DNA from: Phycisphaerales bacterium | GTDB taxonomy: Bacteria; Planctomycetota; Phycisphaerae; Sedimentisphaerales; Anaerobacaceae | Direction: 5' to 3' | DNA length: 44,964 nucleotides | NCBI GenBank assembly: GCA_003141275.1 | Contig: PLLM01000094.1 | Span: 758-45,721 of the forward strand | Shown: piece after piece, positions 16,896 to 25,253 of the stretch | Layout: each line of letters starts with the position of its first letter | Position numbering within the stretch: the stretch's first letter is position 1 | Notes under the pieces: generated by a model | The model's input: the letters and a program-made list of their open reading frames with translations, nothing else | Database searches by the model: none | Told to the model about the DNA's origin: nothing | Program-made: the position numbers and the translations under genes

Positions 16896-18371
16896 ATGCC
16901 TATATTCTTTTGGTTATTCGGTGTCCTTGGCATTTTGCTCTTCTATGAAGGGATTTATCTGCCAGTCGTTATTTCGGCAACAGTCATTGCCCTGGCTGCT
17001 TGGCATCTGATCAGGTTATATCGGCAATCTCGAGTGGGGCCGCTAACAATGCTCCTGTTTGTTGTATATGCATTACCATTTATGCATATTATCCCATACA
17101 TCTGGTTTGATTTTAATGCAGAGTCTCCATTGATTCTATGGGGATTGAGGGTAAATCCGTATATGACAGACAAGACAATCATTGAATTGATGTCTATGAT
17201 TGGTGCAGTAGGAGCCGCGGGCTTTGTGGCAGGCACTTCGCTTCTTCAAGGAAAACTATCAATGGCTTCGTCGGGCGAGGTGACGAAGCGTTATCGTGCG
17301 TTTGGGAAAACCCTCTCATTGCCGGTTTTTTTTGCGTGGGTTGCCGTTTCGGTCGTACTCACCTGGATTAGTGCGCCTGCGGATACAATTTTCACTGCTG
17401 GGTACACTACATCAAAAGCCATAGGCGAAAATTGGAATTTTTCATCGTCCTGGATGTTTTCTTATGCTTTCCTTTTATTCGCTTTAGCGGATTCGATGTT
17501 TGAGGTTTCCCCAAAAATCGGGAAACTAAAGCGAAAGATCGTTTTGTTTGCATTTTTATTGATTGTTATCTGGTTTCAGCTGTTAAGAGGTAATCGGGAT
17601 TCCCTCCCCTGTGTCGTTGGCGCACTGCTCATGTACTACGTGTGGGGTAAAGGTCTCGTTGGTTCGGTAAAAAGCAGAATAAAAAACAAGAGTCGTGTGC
17701 TGTTTTTGGCGTTGTTTGTTATCGTTGTTGTTGCATATATCGTTGGGGCTTTAAGGTCTGCGGCGGTTGGGGTCGGTAATATTTCTGATTTGCTAAATTT
17801 ATTCAATGATTTGGCAAGTACTGGTGCGATTGGTTTTGATAATTTAATTACGGGCACATGGTCTGGGGCATTGCTCACTCCCCTATCGGTCGCCGGTGAT
17901 TATATCCACGGCACATTACCGATTAAGTATGGTCAAACTTACCTGGATTTACTTGGTTCCATCGTTCCGGGATTTTTGGCGGATTGGATAGGGTATACCC
18001 GGCCGATCGATGCTTTGCATGGACCCGCATGGCAGATGACTTATGGACAGGGGGGTACGCATGCTGTTGTGGTACCATTTATTGATTTCAGAATGGCTGG
18101 TGTTTTTATAATAGTGGCGCTATGGAGTTTTGCTTTTGCAAAAATAGAGCGTTATTCGGTCAGACGCTTTACTGTTTCAAATCTGGCTTTGTTGGGAATA
18201 ATTTCCACGGTCATACCTCATTGGCTGTGGTATGGCGAAAAGTATATCATTAGTTCACCGATTATCTGGTTAATCATTTCCGTTCTTTATCGGGTTCGAC
18301 TGGCTGCAAGCGATAAGAAAACCGTGGTCGGAGCTAATCAGCCTTGCAGGTCTTCTTTCTGTGCCACTTAA
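16896..18371 (+). CDS. wzy: O-antigen/oligosaccharide repeat-unit polymerase (Wzy-like)
   Basis: A polytopic membrane protein of about 491 residues with roughly ten to twelve hydrophobic segments (for example FWLFGVLGILLFYEGIYLPV and VLFLALFVIVVVAYIVGAL) and a large hydrophilic loop towards the end (GQTYLDLLGSIVPGFLADWI, TYGQGGTHAVVVPFIDFRMA). This layout is typical of Wzy-type polymerases, which share little sequence. It should polymerise flipped repeat units in the periplasm. The frame extends back to 16827, inside the FkbM gene; the ATG at 16896 just after that stop is the simplest start, without a strong ribosome site. The stop overlaps the next start as TAATG. Confidence 0.75.
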   Translation: MPIFFWLFGVLGILLFYEGIYLPVVISATVIALAAWHLIRLYRQSRVGPLTMLLFVVYALPFMHIIPYIWFDFNAESPLILWGLRVNPYMTDKTIIELMSMIGAVGAAGFVAGTSLLQGKLSMASSGEVTKRYRAFGKTLSLPVFFAWVAVSVVLTWISAPADTIFTAGYTTSKAIGENWNFSSSWMFSYAFLLFALADSMFEVSPKIGKLKRKIVLFAFLLIVIWFQLLRGNRDSLPCVVGALLMYYVWGKGLVGSVKSRIKNKSRVLFLALFVIVVVAYIVGALRSAAVGVGNISDLLNLFNDLASTGAIGFDNLITGTWSGALLTPLSVAGDYIHGTLPIKYGQTYLDLLGSIVPGFLADWIGYTRPIDALHGPAWQMTYGQGGTHAVVVPFIDFRMAGVFIIVALWSFAFAKIERYSVRRFTVSNLALLGIISTVIPHWLWYGEKYIISSPIIWLIISVLYRVRLAASDKKTVVGANQPCRSSFCAT

Positions 18372-19264
18372 TGGTACAAAAAATCATCACTCGCATCAAA
18401 GGCGGCCTCGGCAACCAGCTTTTCTGTTATGCTGCAGCTCGCCGTTTGGCATTGGTCAACAACGCCGAACTGGTTATTGATGATGTGACTGGCTTTGTGC
18501 GGGACCGCCAATACAGTCGTCAATATATGTTGGATCACTTTAGCATCCCGGTTCGCAAAGCGACGCCGGCCGAGCGACTGGAACCTTTCGAGCGCTACCG
18601 GCGGGGTGTTTTGAAATGGTTGTCCCGCCGGAAACCGTTCGCGGAACAGTGCTATGTTGAACAGAAGGAGCTGGATTTCGATGAGCGGCTTCTGGCCTTG
18701 AAGGTAAACGGTACGCTCTATCTGGATGGATATTGGCAGAGCGAGGGTTATTTTAAGGATGTGGAGCAGACCATCCGCGAGGACCTGCGGATTATCCCTC
18801 CCACGGATGCGTTGAATCTGTGCGTATCTAAGGAGATGCGTAACAGTAATTCTGTGGCTTTACATGTGCGCTGGTTTGATGCGCCGGGCAATACGACGAT
18901 GCACAATGTTTCGGCTGACTATTACCAGCGTGCCATTGCTCTGATGGAGGAGAAGATTGAGTCGCCACATTACTTTCTGTTTTCCGATAATCCAGAAGCT
19001 GTCCGTGCAAAGATTGCCCTGCCCCAAGGCCGGGTGACGTACGTTTCCCACAACAGGGGAGACGAAAACGCATATGCCGACTTGTGGCTGATGACCCATT
19101 GCCGCCATTTTATCATCGCTAATAGCACCTTCAGTTGGTGGGGGGCGTGGCTGGGAGTGGGAAAGGAGAAGATTGTGGTTAGTCCCGGTCTTGTAATTCA
19201 AGAGGGGAAAGTGACAGCGTGGAATTTTTCAGGACAGATACCAAGTAGTTGGTTAAAAATATAG
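18371..19264 (+). CDS. GT11 fucosyltransferase-like glycosyltransferase
   Basis: A 297-residue protein of the GT11 family, which contains alpha-1,2-fucosyltransferases. Diagnostic features are the N-terminal IKGGLGNQLFCYAAARRLA, the HVRWFD motif near residue 162 (the family GDP-fucose-binding H-x-R), FSDNPEAVRAKI, and the C-terminal FIIANSTFSWWGAWLG. It probably adds a fucose-like sugar from a GDP donor to the repeat unit. The start overlaps the wzy stop (TAATG). No GDP-fucose synthesis genes are in the window, so the donor must come from elsewhere or be another GDP sugar such as the GDP-heptose made by this locus. That last idea is speculative. Confidence 0.85.
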   Translation: MVQKIITRIKGGLGNQLFCYAAARRLALVNNAELVIDDVTGFVRDRQYSRQYMLDHFSIPVRKATPAERLEPFERYRRGVLKWLSRRKPFAEQCYVEQKELDFDERLLALKVNGTLYLDGYWQSEGYFKDVEQTIREDLRIIPPTDALNLCVSKEMRNSNSVALHVRWFDAPGNTTMHNVSADYYQRAIALMEEKIESPHYFLFSDNPEAVRAKIALPQGRVTYVSHNRGDENAYADLWLMTHCRHFIIANSTFSWWGAWLGVGKEKIVVSPGLVIQEGKVTAWNFSGQIPSSWLKI

Positions 19265-19279
19265 TAAATGAGGTGGTAA

Positions 19280-20071
19280 ATGAATCTTAAAAGACAAATG
19301 GGGCGTATGTTTTTTCATCTGTTTCCAGCATATAACCATAGTCTTTATGAATTCTGTGCGCGATACGTGGACCGATTTAATGGAGACAACGATTCGCGGA
19401 TGGAAACAAATGGGGAGTATTTTTTTCTACGCAGTGAGTTGCCAAAGATTGGGGGGGTCGTATTTGACGTTGGCGCCAACGTTGGGAATTGGGCGTCGTT
19501 TGTGTTAGACATAAATCCCAAAATTAACCTCCATTGTTTTGAGCCTAGCAAAGCAACTTACGCTAAGTTGGCGCAGAAAGAATGGCCGTCAAATGTTCGG
19601 TTAAATAACCTTGGCTTGGGCGAAGTTGAAGGCGTATTAGAGCTTAACGTGGTTGATGAAGAATCAGCATTAAACTCCCTTTATCTACGTCGAGGTGTGG
19701 ATTGTGCAAGGGCAGTAAAAACAGAGAAAATAAGCATCACAACAATTGATGACTACTGCGAGAAAAACGCAATACAAAGGATTGATTTAATCAAGGTCGA
19801 TGTTGAAGGTCATGAGCTTGCTGTATTCAAAGGGATGAGACAAATGCTGGCGCAAGGGTTTGTTCTCGCTATCCAGTTTGAATATGGCGGTTGCAATCTT
19901 GATGCAAAGGTTTATCTTGGCGATATTTGGGAATTTCTCGAACCTTATGGATTCAAATTCTATAAGTTGTATCCCGAAGGGCCGCGTCATATAGAGAACT
20001 TCCGGCAAAAATTGGAAACATTCCAGTATTCTAACTGGGTCGCAATCCATAAGAGCCATGATTCGGTTTAG
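19280..20071 (+). CDS. FkbM-family methyltransferase 2
   Basis: A 263-residue FkbM-type SAM methyltransferase with motif I VVFDVGANVGNWASFVLDI, the acidic motif LHCFEPSKATYAKL and the family signature LIKVDVEGHELAVFKGM. A ribosome site (GAGGTGG) lies about five bases before the ATG. The last 186 bp (19877-20062) are duplicated at 21780-21965, where they form a degenerate fragment. The final 78 bp before 20062 are identical in both copies, so exchange or duplication was recent. It probably O-methylates a sugar in the polymer. Confidence 0.86.
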   Translation: MNLKRQMGRMFFHLFPAYNHSLYEFCARYVDRFNGDNDSRMETNGEYFFLRSELPKIGGVVFDVGANVGNWASFVLDINPKINLHCFEPSKATYAKLAQKEWPSNVRLNNLGLGEVEGVLELNVVDEESALNSLYLRRGVDCARAVKTEKISITTIDDYCEKNAIQRIDLIKVDVEGHELAVFKGMRQMLAQGFVLAIQFEYGGCNLDAKVYLGDIWEFLEPYGFKFYKLYPEGPRHIENFRQKLETFQYSNWVAIHKSHDSV

Positions 20072-20081
20072 GACTTAAGCG

Positions 20082-20195
20082 ATGAATCGGCAAAATATTA
20101 AAGTATCGGTCATTATGGCCTGATACAACTCTTCGGCGTATCTGGATGAGGCGGTAGGTCGTGTGTTGGTTCAGGTTTGTGGGTCACTAATAGAG
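20082..20195 (+). pseudogene. Remnant of a family-2 glycosyltransferase
   Basis: Translation from the ATG at 20082 gives MNRQNIKVSVIMA, then a TGA stop (20121-20123), then in the same frame YNSSAYLDEAVGRVLVQ. This is the hallmark GT2 N-terminus (V-S-V-I-M-A-x-Y-N-x-x-x-Y-L-x-E-A-V-x-S-V-L-x-Q) interrupted by one nonsense codon and cut off soon after. The remaining ~80 bp to the next gene hold nothing recognisable. It is not a copy of the intact GT2 at 21977. Confidence 0.7.
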
Positions 20196-20281
20196 CACAG
20201 AAGTAGTCAAAAAAATCCGGAAACCATAACTAGTTGATATTTTTTAGCTTAAAACAAGGCTGCAGAAGTTAGAAATACATT

Positions 20282-21742
20282 ATGCGTTTATTTTTAACAT
20301 TTATTATAGTATTGGCTTTCTTGAAACCAGCTTTTGCTATTTCTCAGGAAAATACTGTTTTTAGCTGGATAAAAATATCTGAAAATCAGTACGCGATTTT
20401 GGCTGACGGTAATTCTATCGCCAAGTTAAACATCACTCAAAATTGGGTTTTTTTTAACGATGTATACAAAAATTCAAACTCTCGTTTTATCGCATTGGAT
20501 CAAGCCATGTCTCCGTTAAGTATTTCTTGGCCGGTTTTGAAAAAATATGAGATAATGGTGGATAAAATAAGCTTCAAGCAACTGGCAAAAAATAAAATGT
20601 CGGTTGAATTTAGAATGCATTTTGTTTTCGAGAGTGGCAAATTTGGAAAAGTCGCAATCGAGCATTTTTCTAAGCTTGATGTTAGTTTTGATACCAAAAT
20701 AGGATCTTATAAATATACAATTTCAAGCAAATTAAAAATCCCCAGGAGAATTTCAAATGAATTCTTCAAAGAAAACCAAACTCTTGAGTATCAAGATATT
20801 CTGCCGGACGGTATCGTTACTTTTATGCCGCCAAGGAGTGAGAAATGGAAGTGGTTAATTTATAAAAAGAAGGATAAATGGTTTAAATTGCCACTGAATC
20901 ATCATAATATTTATAATGAGCTTCCTTTAAAGACCGATAATAGAATTTGTTTTGCATATGAAGACGATAAAGATACGGGCAATCCAATCTTTGCGCTTAA
21001 TAAACGAACTGCAGCGAATACATATTTCATATTATGCACATGGGCATATGACTTACACTTTTTTTATGAAGTTAAGAATGCCATGAGGAGTGCGAAAAAA
21101 GGACAGCCACTTAAAGTAAATTATTCTATTTGTTATAAATCCGGCGAAGGGATCAAAAAAATTTACCAAAATGCAAGAGTAAGCCCGGTAGTAGAGACAC
21201 GAAGGTTTAGAGTCCCGGAATATCCATTCAATCATTTTAGTACCTTCGAGCCATCCGAAGAATATAAAATTCCCAACGATCATTATTTTTGGTATGCGTT
21301 TCATGACTGGAAAAACTGTTCTTGGGATATTACTCAAGGTTTTAATAGTCAAGGTTCTCTAAAAATATCAAATGATTTTAAAAAGATGACATCTTGGAAA
21401 TATACTGGTTTATCACCGTCCTATATTCCGCCGATTCAATTGAGTGGTCGCTACAAAATTAGCGCTATGGTTAAGACAAAAAATTTAAATGGTAGCGTAA
21501 AAATAGGCTGGCAAACCTCATCGCTTGAAAGCGACGGGAATTATATTTCAAAACCGCTTGAGGTGTCTCTTCCCTATACCGGACAGGAAATGGATTGGAC
21601 GCCAATATTTTTTGAAACAAATGATGTAACCGGTTCATATGCAGCGCAGATACTTCTTATCCTTGACGGCACCGGTGAGGCATGGTTTGATAATGTCAAG
21701 CTTGAGCCTTTAAATGGCCCTCTGCCAGTACTTCAGAACTGA
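20282..21742 (+). CDS. Secreted protein of unknown function with a C-terminal carbohydrate-binding-like domain
   Basis: A 486-residue protein not recognised as a whole. It has a clear signal peptide (residues 1-19, MRLFLTFIIVLAFLKPAFA), then a long beta-rich part with many aromatic residues. The C-terminal ~120 residues (GRYKISAMVKTKNLNGSVKI ... GEAWFDNVKLEPL) resemble the jelly-roll modules of the CBM4/9 type that follow many secreted carbohydrate-active enzymes, including the final W-F-D-N-V motif. The gene is visibly more A/T-rich than its neighbours, has only a weak ribosome site, and sits between a GT2 remnant and an FkbM fragment, so it looks like a later insertion. It could be a polymer-modifying or polymer-binding exported protein. 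No catalytic motif was identified. Confidence 0.7.
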   Translation: MRLFLTFIIVLAFLKPAFAISQENTVFSWIKISENQYAILADGNSIAKLNITQNWVFFNDVYKNSNSRFIALDQAMSPLSISWPVLKKYEIMVDKISFKQLAKNKMSVEFRMHFVFESGKFGKVAIEHFSKLDVSFDTKIGSYKYTISSKLKIPRRISNEFFKENQTLEYQDILPDGIVTFMPPRSEKWKWLIYKKKDKWFKLPLNHHNIYNELPLKTDNRICFAYEDDKDTGNPIFALNKRTAANTYFILCTWAYDLHFFYEVKNAMRSAKKGQPLKVNYSICYKSGEGIKKIYQNARVSPVVETRRFRVPEYPFNHFSTFEPSEEYKIPNDHYFWYAFHDWKNCSWDITQGFNSQGSLKISNDFKKMTSWKYTGLSPSYIPPIQLSGRYKISAMVKTKNLNGSVKIGWQTSSLESDGNYISKPLEVSLPYTGQEMDWTPIFFETNDVTGSYAAQILLILDGTGEAWFDNVKLEPLNGPLPVLQN

Positions 21743-21779
21743 AGGATGATCTTGGTGGTATTGATTTGAATCCCAAAAA

Positions 21780-21980
21780 TTTGAATATGGCGGTTGTAAT
21801 TTGGATGCAAAGATTTATCTTGGCGATATTTGGGATTTTCTCGAACCTTAGGGGTTCAGTTTTTATAAGTTGTATCCAGAAGGGCCTCGTCATATAGAGA
21901 ACTTCCGGCAAAAATTGGAAACATTCCAGTATTCTAACTGGGTCGCAATCCATAAGAGCCATGATACGGTGAGAGCATGA
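21780..21980 (+). pseudogene. 3' fragment of an FkbM methyltransferase gene
   Basis: Homologous without gaps to 19877-20071 (offset 1903 bp) with about a dozen mismatches, nearly all in the first half; the last 78 matching bases are identical. The frame contains an internal stop (TAG at 21849-21851, where the intact copy has TAT). The 5' two thirds of the gene are missing. The original stop would be TGA at 21978-21980, overlapping the ATG of the next GT2 gene as ATGA, so this was once a gene coupled to that GT2. Confidence 0.85.
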
Positions 21981-22951
21981 ATTGTCCTCTGGTTTCCGTG
22001 ATAACCAACAGCTACAATTCCGTGAAGTACCTTCGCGCCAACATCGAATCCATGCTTCAGCAGGACTATGACAACTGGGAGCACATCATCGTTGATTGCG
22101 GGTCAACCGACGGCTCCGCGGATTTAGTGCGTTCGATGGGGCATCCCCGTCTTCGGTTGTGCGAGGCGTCCTTTTGCTCGGTATCGGAAGGCCGCAATAT
22201 TGGCATCGCGGAATCCAAAGGCGAAATTATCTCCATACTGGATTCCGACGACGCCGCCTTGCCGCATCGATTGAGCCGGCAGGTAGAGGTTATGGTTAAC
22301 CGGCCCGATGTTGTCGCGGTGGGGGGCGGGATCATCCGCGTTGAAGAGCGCACGGGCGCACGGAAGAAGTTCACCTATCCGAACGATCATCGGACCATTA
22401 TGCTCCTGTTGGAGACATGCATCAATCCTGTTCCACACTCCACGCTGGCGTTCAGGCGAGCATGCTTTGACGGCGCCAGCTTTTACTCGACAACAATGAG
22501 GCGCAGCGAGGATTTCGAGCTAATCCTGCGCCTGGCCCGAAAGGGCCGGCTGGTGTGCCTGGCTGAACCACTGGCTTATTACAACTATCGTTTGGATTCA
22601 CACTCATTCAGGTCCGAACCCGGAACCCGAATCGAGTTATTCTATGCACTCAAGGCCGTTCTCTTGCACCATTCCGAAGCGGCGGGTGACAAACTGTCAC
22701 CGGCGCAGGTAGAGAGATGGCTTGAGAGCATCGGTCCGAGCGGGATCAGGGCTATTGTAGGACGTCGAGCGTTCACTACTGCGATGCGGAACCTGGGCAG
22801 CTTGGACGTCCGCACTCTTGTAATACTTCTCAAGACCGCCGCAATGCACTCGCGAGACATTATCGGTAACTTGGGCGGTAAATGGTGGAAAAACGCGGGC
22901 ACTCTGGAGAGTATGGCGATGATGTGCCTGAATAACGGAGAGGCAAAATAA
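21977..22951 (+). CDS. Family-2 glycosyltransferase (GT-A fold)
   Basis: A 324-residue GT2 enzyme. The N-terminus LVSVITNSYNSVKYLRANIE gives the nucleotide-binding strand, HIIVDCGSTDGSADLV the second conserved segment and ISILDSDDAALPHRL the DxD-type metal/nucleotide site (residues about 91-95). The pocket towards the C-terminus includes RRSEDFELILRLARKG, with the ED catalytic-base region. It transfers a sugar from a nucleotide donor during repeat-unit assembly at the inner face of the membrane. The stop overlaps the start of the next gene (TAATG), so it belongs to the heptose operon and may transfer the heptose. The transfer role is inference. Confidence 0.88.
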   Translation: MNCPLVSVITNSYNSVKYLRANIESMLQQDYDNWEHIIVDCGSTDGSADLVRSMGHPRLRLCEASFCSVSEGRNIGIAESKGEIISILDSDDAALPHRLSRQVEVMVNRPDVVAVGGGIIRVEERTGARKKFTYPNDHRTIMLLLETCINPVPHSTLAFRRACFDGASFYSTTMRRSEDFELILRLARKGRLVCLAEPLAYYNYRLDSHSFRSEPGTRIELFYALKAVLLHHSEAAGDKLSPAQVERWLESIGPSGIRAIVGRRAFTTAMRNLGSLDVRTLVILLKTAAMHSRDIIGNLGGKWWKNAGTLESMAMMCLNNGEAK

Positions 22952-23931
22952 TGATCATCACTCGAAGTCCTTTACGCATAACTTTTGGCGGTGGGGGTAC
23001 TGATCTGCCGTCTTATTATCACGAACACGAAGGGTTCCTGGTCGCGGCGGCCATTGACAAATATGTCTATATCACTATCCATGAGTCGTTCGAAGAACAG
23101 TTGATTCTCAAGTATTCGCAACTTGAGAAGGTGTCGACGGCCGCCGAGGTTAAACACCCGTTGATAAGAGAGGCGCTGGACTTCCTGGAGCTCAAGCGCC
23201 CCAAGCTCGAAATCACGTGTATGGCCGATATTCCCGCCGGGACCGGACTCGGGTCGTCGGGAAGCTTTATAACAGCCCTCCTTAAGGCGCTGCACATCTA
23301 CCGCAAGAATCTGATCCACCCCGCCGATCTGGCGGCGCAGGCCTGCCATATTGAACTTGAGCGATTGGGCGAGCCGGTAGGCAAGCAGGACCAGTATATA
23401 GCTGCGTATGGAGGGATAACCTGTTTCCGTTTTTGCCGCGATGACTCTGTCGAGGCATGGCCGTTGCGTATTTCCCAGGAGACTCTGCACAATCTCGAGG
23501 ATGACCTGATGCTGTTCTTTACAGGGTATTCCAGGTCGGCCTCCTCGATTCTGAAGGAGCAAGACCAGAGGAGCAAGAGCAACGATTCGGATATGATGCA
23601 GAATCTGCACTTTGTGAAGGAGATGGGACTGCGAAGCAAGGAACTGCTGGAAGCAGGAGACCTCCGCGGTTTTGCGGAACTGATGAATGTGCACTGGGAG
23701 CACAAGAAGCAGCGGTCGAACAACATGAGCAACTCACGGATCGACGAATGGTACAAGCTGGCGCGTAAGAACGGTGCAATCGGAGGTAAGTTGATCGGCG
23801 CAGGGGGGGGAGGGTTCCTTATGTTCTACACGGAGGACAAGAATCGTCTGCGGCACGCTATGACGGAAGCAGGAATGCGTGAAGTGCGGTTCCGTTTCGA
23901 TTTTGAGGGCACCAAGGTAATCAACCAATGA
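22951..23931 (+). CDS. hddA: D-glycero-D-manno-heptose 7-phosphate kinase
   Basis: A 326-residue GHMP-family sugar kinase. The N-terminus SPLRITFGGGGTDLPSYYHE is the hallmark of HddA-like heptose kinases. The ATP-binding GHMP motif IPAGTGLGSSGSFITALLKA is at about 91-110, and the C-terminal GGKLIGAGGGGFLMFY is motif 3. It should convert D-glycero-D-manno-heptose 7-phosphate to the 1,7-bisphosphate. It is embedded with a nucleotidyltransferase, GmhA and GmhB homologues, the exact set needed for GDP-heptose. The related fucose kinases share the fold but not this context. GGAGAGG precedes the ATG and the start overlaps the GT2 stop. Confidence 0.9.
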   Translation: MIITRSPLRITFGGGGTDLPSYYHEHEGFLVAAAIDKYVYITIHESFEEQLILKYSQLEKVSTAAEVKHPLIREALDFLELKRPKLEITCMADIPAGTGLGSSGSFITALLKALHIYRKNLIHPADLAAQACHIELERLGEPVGKQDQYIAAYGGITCFRFCRDDSVEAWPLRISQETLHNLEDDLMLFFTGYSRSASSILKEQDQRSKSNDSDMMQNLHFVKEMGLRSKELLEAGDLRGFAELMNVHWEHKKQRSNNMSNSRIDEWYKLARKNGAIGGKLIGAGGGGFLMFYTEDKNRLRHAMTEAGMREVRFRFDFEGTKVINQ

Positions 23932-24629
23932 GCATACCGGTGGCAATTTTGTCGGGGGGCATGGCAACACGTTTGATGCCGATTACCGAAAAAATTCCGA
24001 AGTCGTTGGTGGATGTCAATGGGGAACCGTTTATTTCTCATCAGCTCCGTCTTTTACGTTCCAGGGGAATTGTCAAGGTCATAATCTGCGCCGGCTATCT
24101 GGGCGAGATGATACAGGACTTTGTTGGAGACGGCAGCCGGTTTGATATTCAAGTTGAATACACCTTTGATGGAGATTGGCTCCTCGGGACAGGAGGTTCC
24201 GTCAAGAAGGCCTTGCCCCTGTTAGACGAGAGCTTTTTTGTGCTTTACGGCGATTCCTATCTTTCTTGCAATTATAATGAAGTGCAAACAGCGTTCGAGG
24301 GTAGCGGAAAAAAAGCCCTGATGACGGTCTTTCATAACGAGGGGGCTTGGGATACGAGCAACGTGGAATTAGAAGATGGTCGGATTTTTGCTTATGAGAA
24401 GCAATGCGTCTCGCCTCGCATGAGGCATATCGATTATGGGCTGGGTGTTTTTCGGCGAGAGGCCTTTGCTGTCGTGCCCGAAAATACGTCGTATGATCTT
24501 GCAAATCTCTATCAGTTGTTATTAAAGAAAGGTGAGCTGGCAGCTTTTGAAGTCAGAGAGAGGTTTTATGAAATTGGCTCCATTAAGGGGTTGGAAGAAC
24601 TAAGGGAATACTTGGCTCATAGCTCATGA
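23928..24629 (+). CDS. hddC: Sugar-1-phosphate nucleotidyltransferase (GDP-heptose forming, HddC-like)
   Basis: A 233-residue nucleotidyltransferase. The N-terminus PVAILSGGMATRLMPITEKIPKS holds the signature G-G-x-x-x-R-L-x-P-x-T-x-x-x-P-K-S with the activating lysine. FFVLYGDSYLSCNY is the metal-binding D motif near residue 105, and IDYGLGVFRREAF is the sugar pocket. It should use GTP and heptose 1-phosphate to give GDP-D-glycero-D-manno-heptose. The start overlaps hddA by four bases (ATGA), indicating coupled translation. The exact nucleotide cannot be told from sequence; GDP is taken from the pathway context. Confidence 0.85.
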   Translation: MSIPVAILSGGMATRLMPITEKIPKSLVDVNGEPFISHQLRLLRSRGIVKVIICAGYLGEMIQDFVGDGSRFDIQVEYTFDGDWLLGTGGSVKKALPLLDESFFVLYGDSYLSCNYNEVQTAFEGSGKKALMTVFHNEGAWDTSNVELEDGRIFAYEKQCVSPRMRHIDYGLGVFRREAFAVVPENTSYDLANLYQLLLKKGELAAFEVRERFYEIGSIKGLEELREYLAHSS

Positions 24630-24656
24630 TCACCGATGGATTGAATGGGGGAATAG

Positions 24657-25253
24657 ATGGAATTTGTCAAACAATATCTGATTGAGGCAAAACAGATTAT
24701 CGACCAACTTGATGTGAACGCCATCGAGAAAATGGTAACTCTCGTTGAGGAGACCCGGAGAAAAAACGGACGGATGTTTGTGCTTGGAGTAGGAGGCAGT
24801 GCAGCGAATGCTTCCCATGCGGTTAATGACTTCCGGAAGATTGTAGGCGTGGAGGCGTACGCACCCACGGACAACATTTCAGAACTTACCGCCCGTACAA
24901 ACGATGATGGTTGGGCAAGCGTCTTCGTTGAGTGGCTAAAGACCAGTAGCCTGCGCCGGGGCGACATGATATTTGTGCTTTCTGTAGGTGGCGGTAACAT
25001 AGATAAAAACATAAGCCCTAATCTAGTTTCTGCCATCCGGTATGCCAAGGATGTGGGGGCAAAGGTCTGTGGTATTGTGGGACGCGATGACGGGTATACG
25101 GCACGGGTTGCAGATGCATGTATTGTTATTCCTACTGTCAACGACGCGCACGTGACCCCGCATACCGAGGCATTTCAGGCCGTTATCTGGCACTTGATTG
25201 TTTCCCATCCCCGACTGAAATATACCCAGACTAAGTGGGAATCAGTAAAGTGA
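24657..25253 (+). CDS. gmhA: Sedoheptulose 7-phosphate isomerase
   Basis: A 198-residue SIS-domain protein. It begins with a helical dimerisation segment, then FVLGVGGSAANASHAVNDFRK, the phosphosugar-binding GxGxSA-type loop, and later DMIFVLSVGGGNIDKNISP and the C-terminal VTPHTEAFQAVIWHLIVSHP with the conserved histidines of GmhA. It converts sedoheptulose 7-phosphate to D-glycero-D-manno-heptose 7-phosphate, the first step of the pathway. It overlaps the next gene by four bases. A GGGGGA ribosome site lies just before the ATG. Confidence 0.88.
   Translation: MEFVKQYLIEAKQIIDQLDVNAIEKMVTLVEETRRKNGRMFVLGVGGSAANASHAVNDFRKIVGVEAYAPTDNISELTARTNDDGWASVFVEWLKTSSLRRGDMIFVLSVGGGNIDKNISPNLVSAIRYAKDVGAKVCGIVGRDDGYTARVADACIVIPTVNDAHVTPHTEAFQAVIWHLIVSHPRLKYTQTKWESVK

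Noticed and set aside
22972-23703. 243-codon open frame on the minus strand
   Set aside because: It lies entirely antisense to the well-supported hddA gene, has no ribosome site or recognisable domain, and is explained by codon bias of the real gene.
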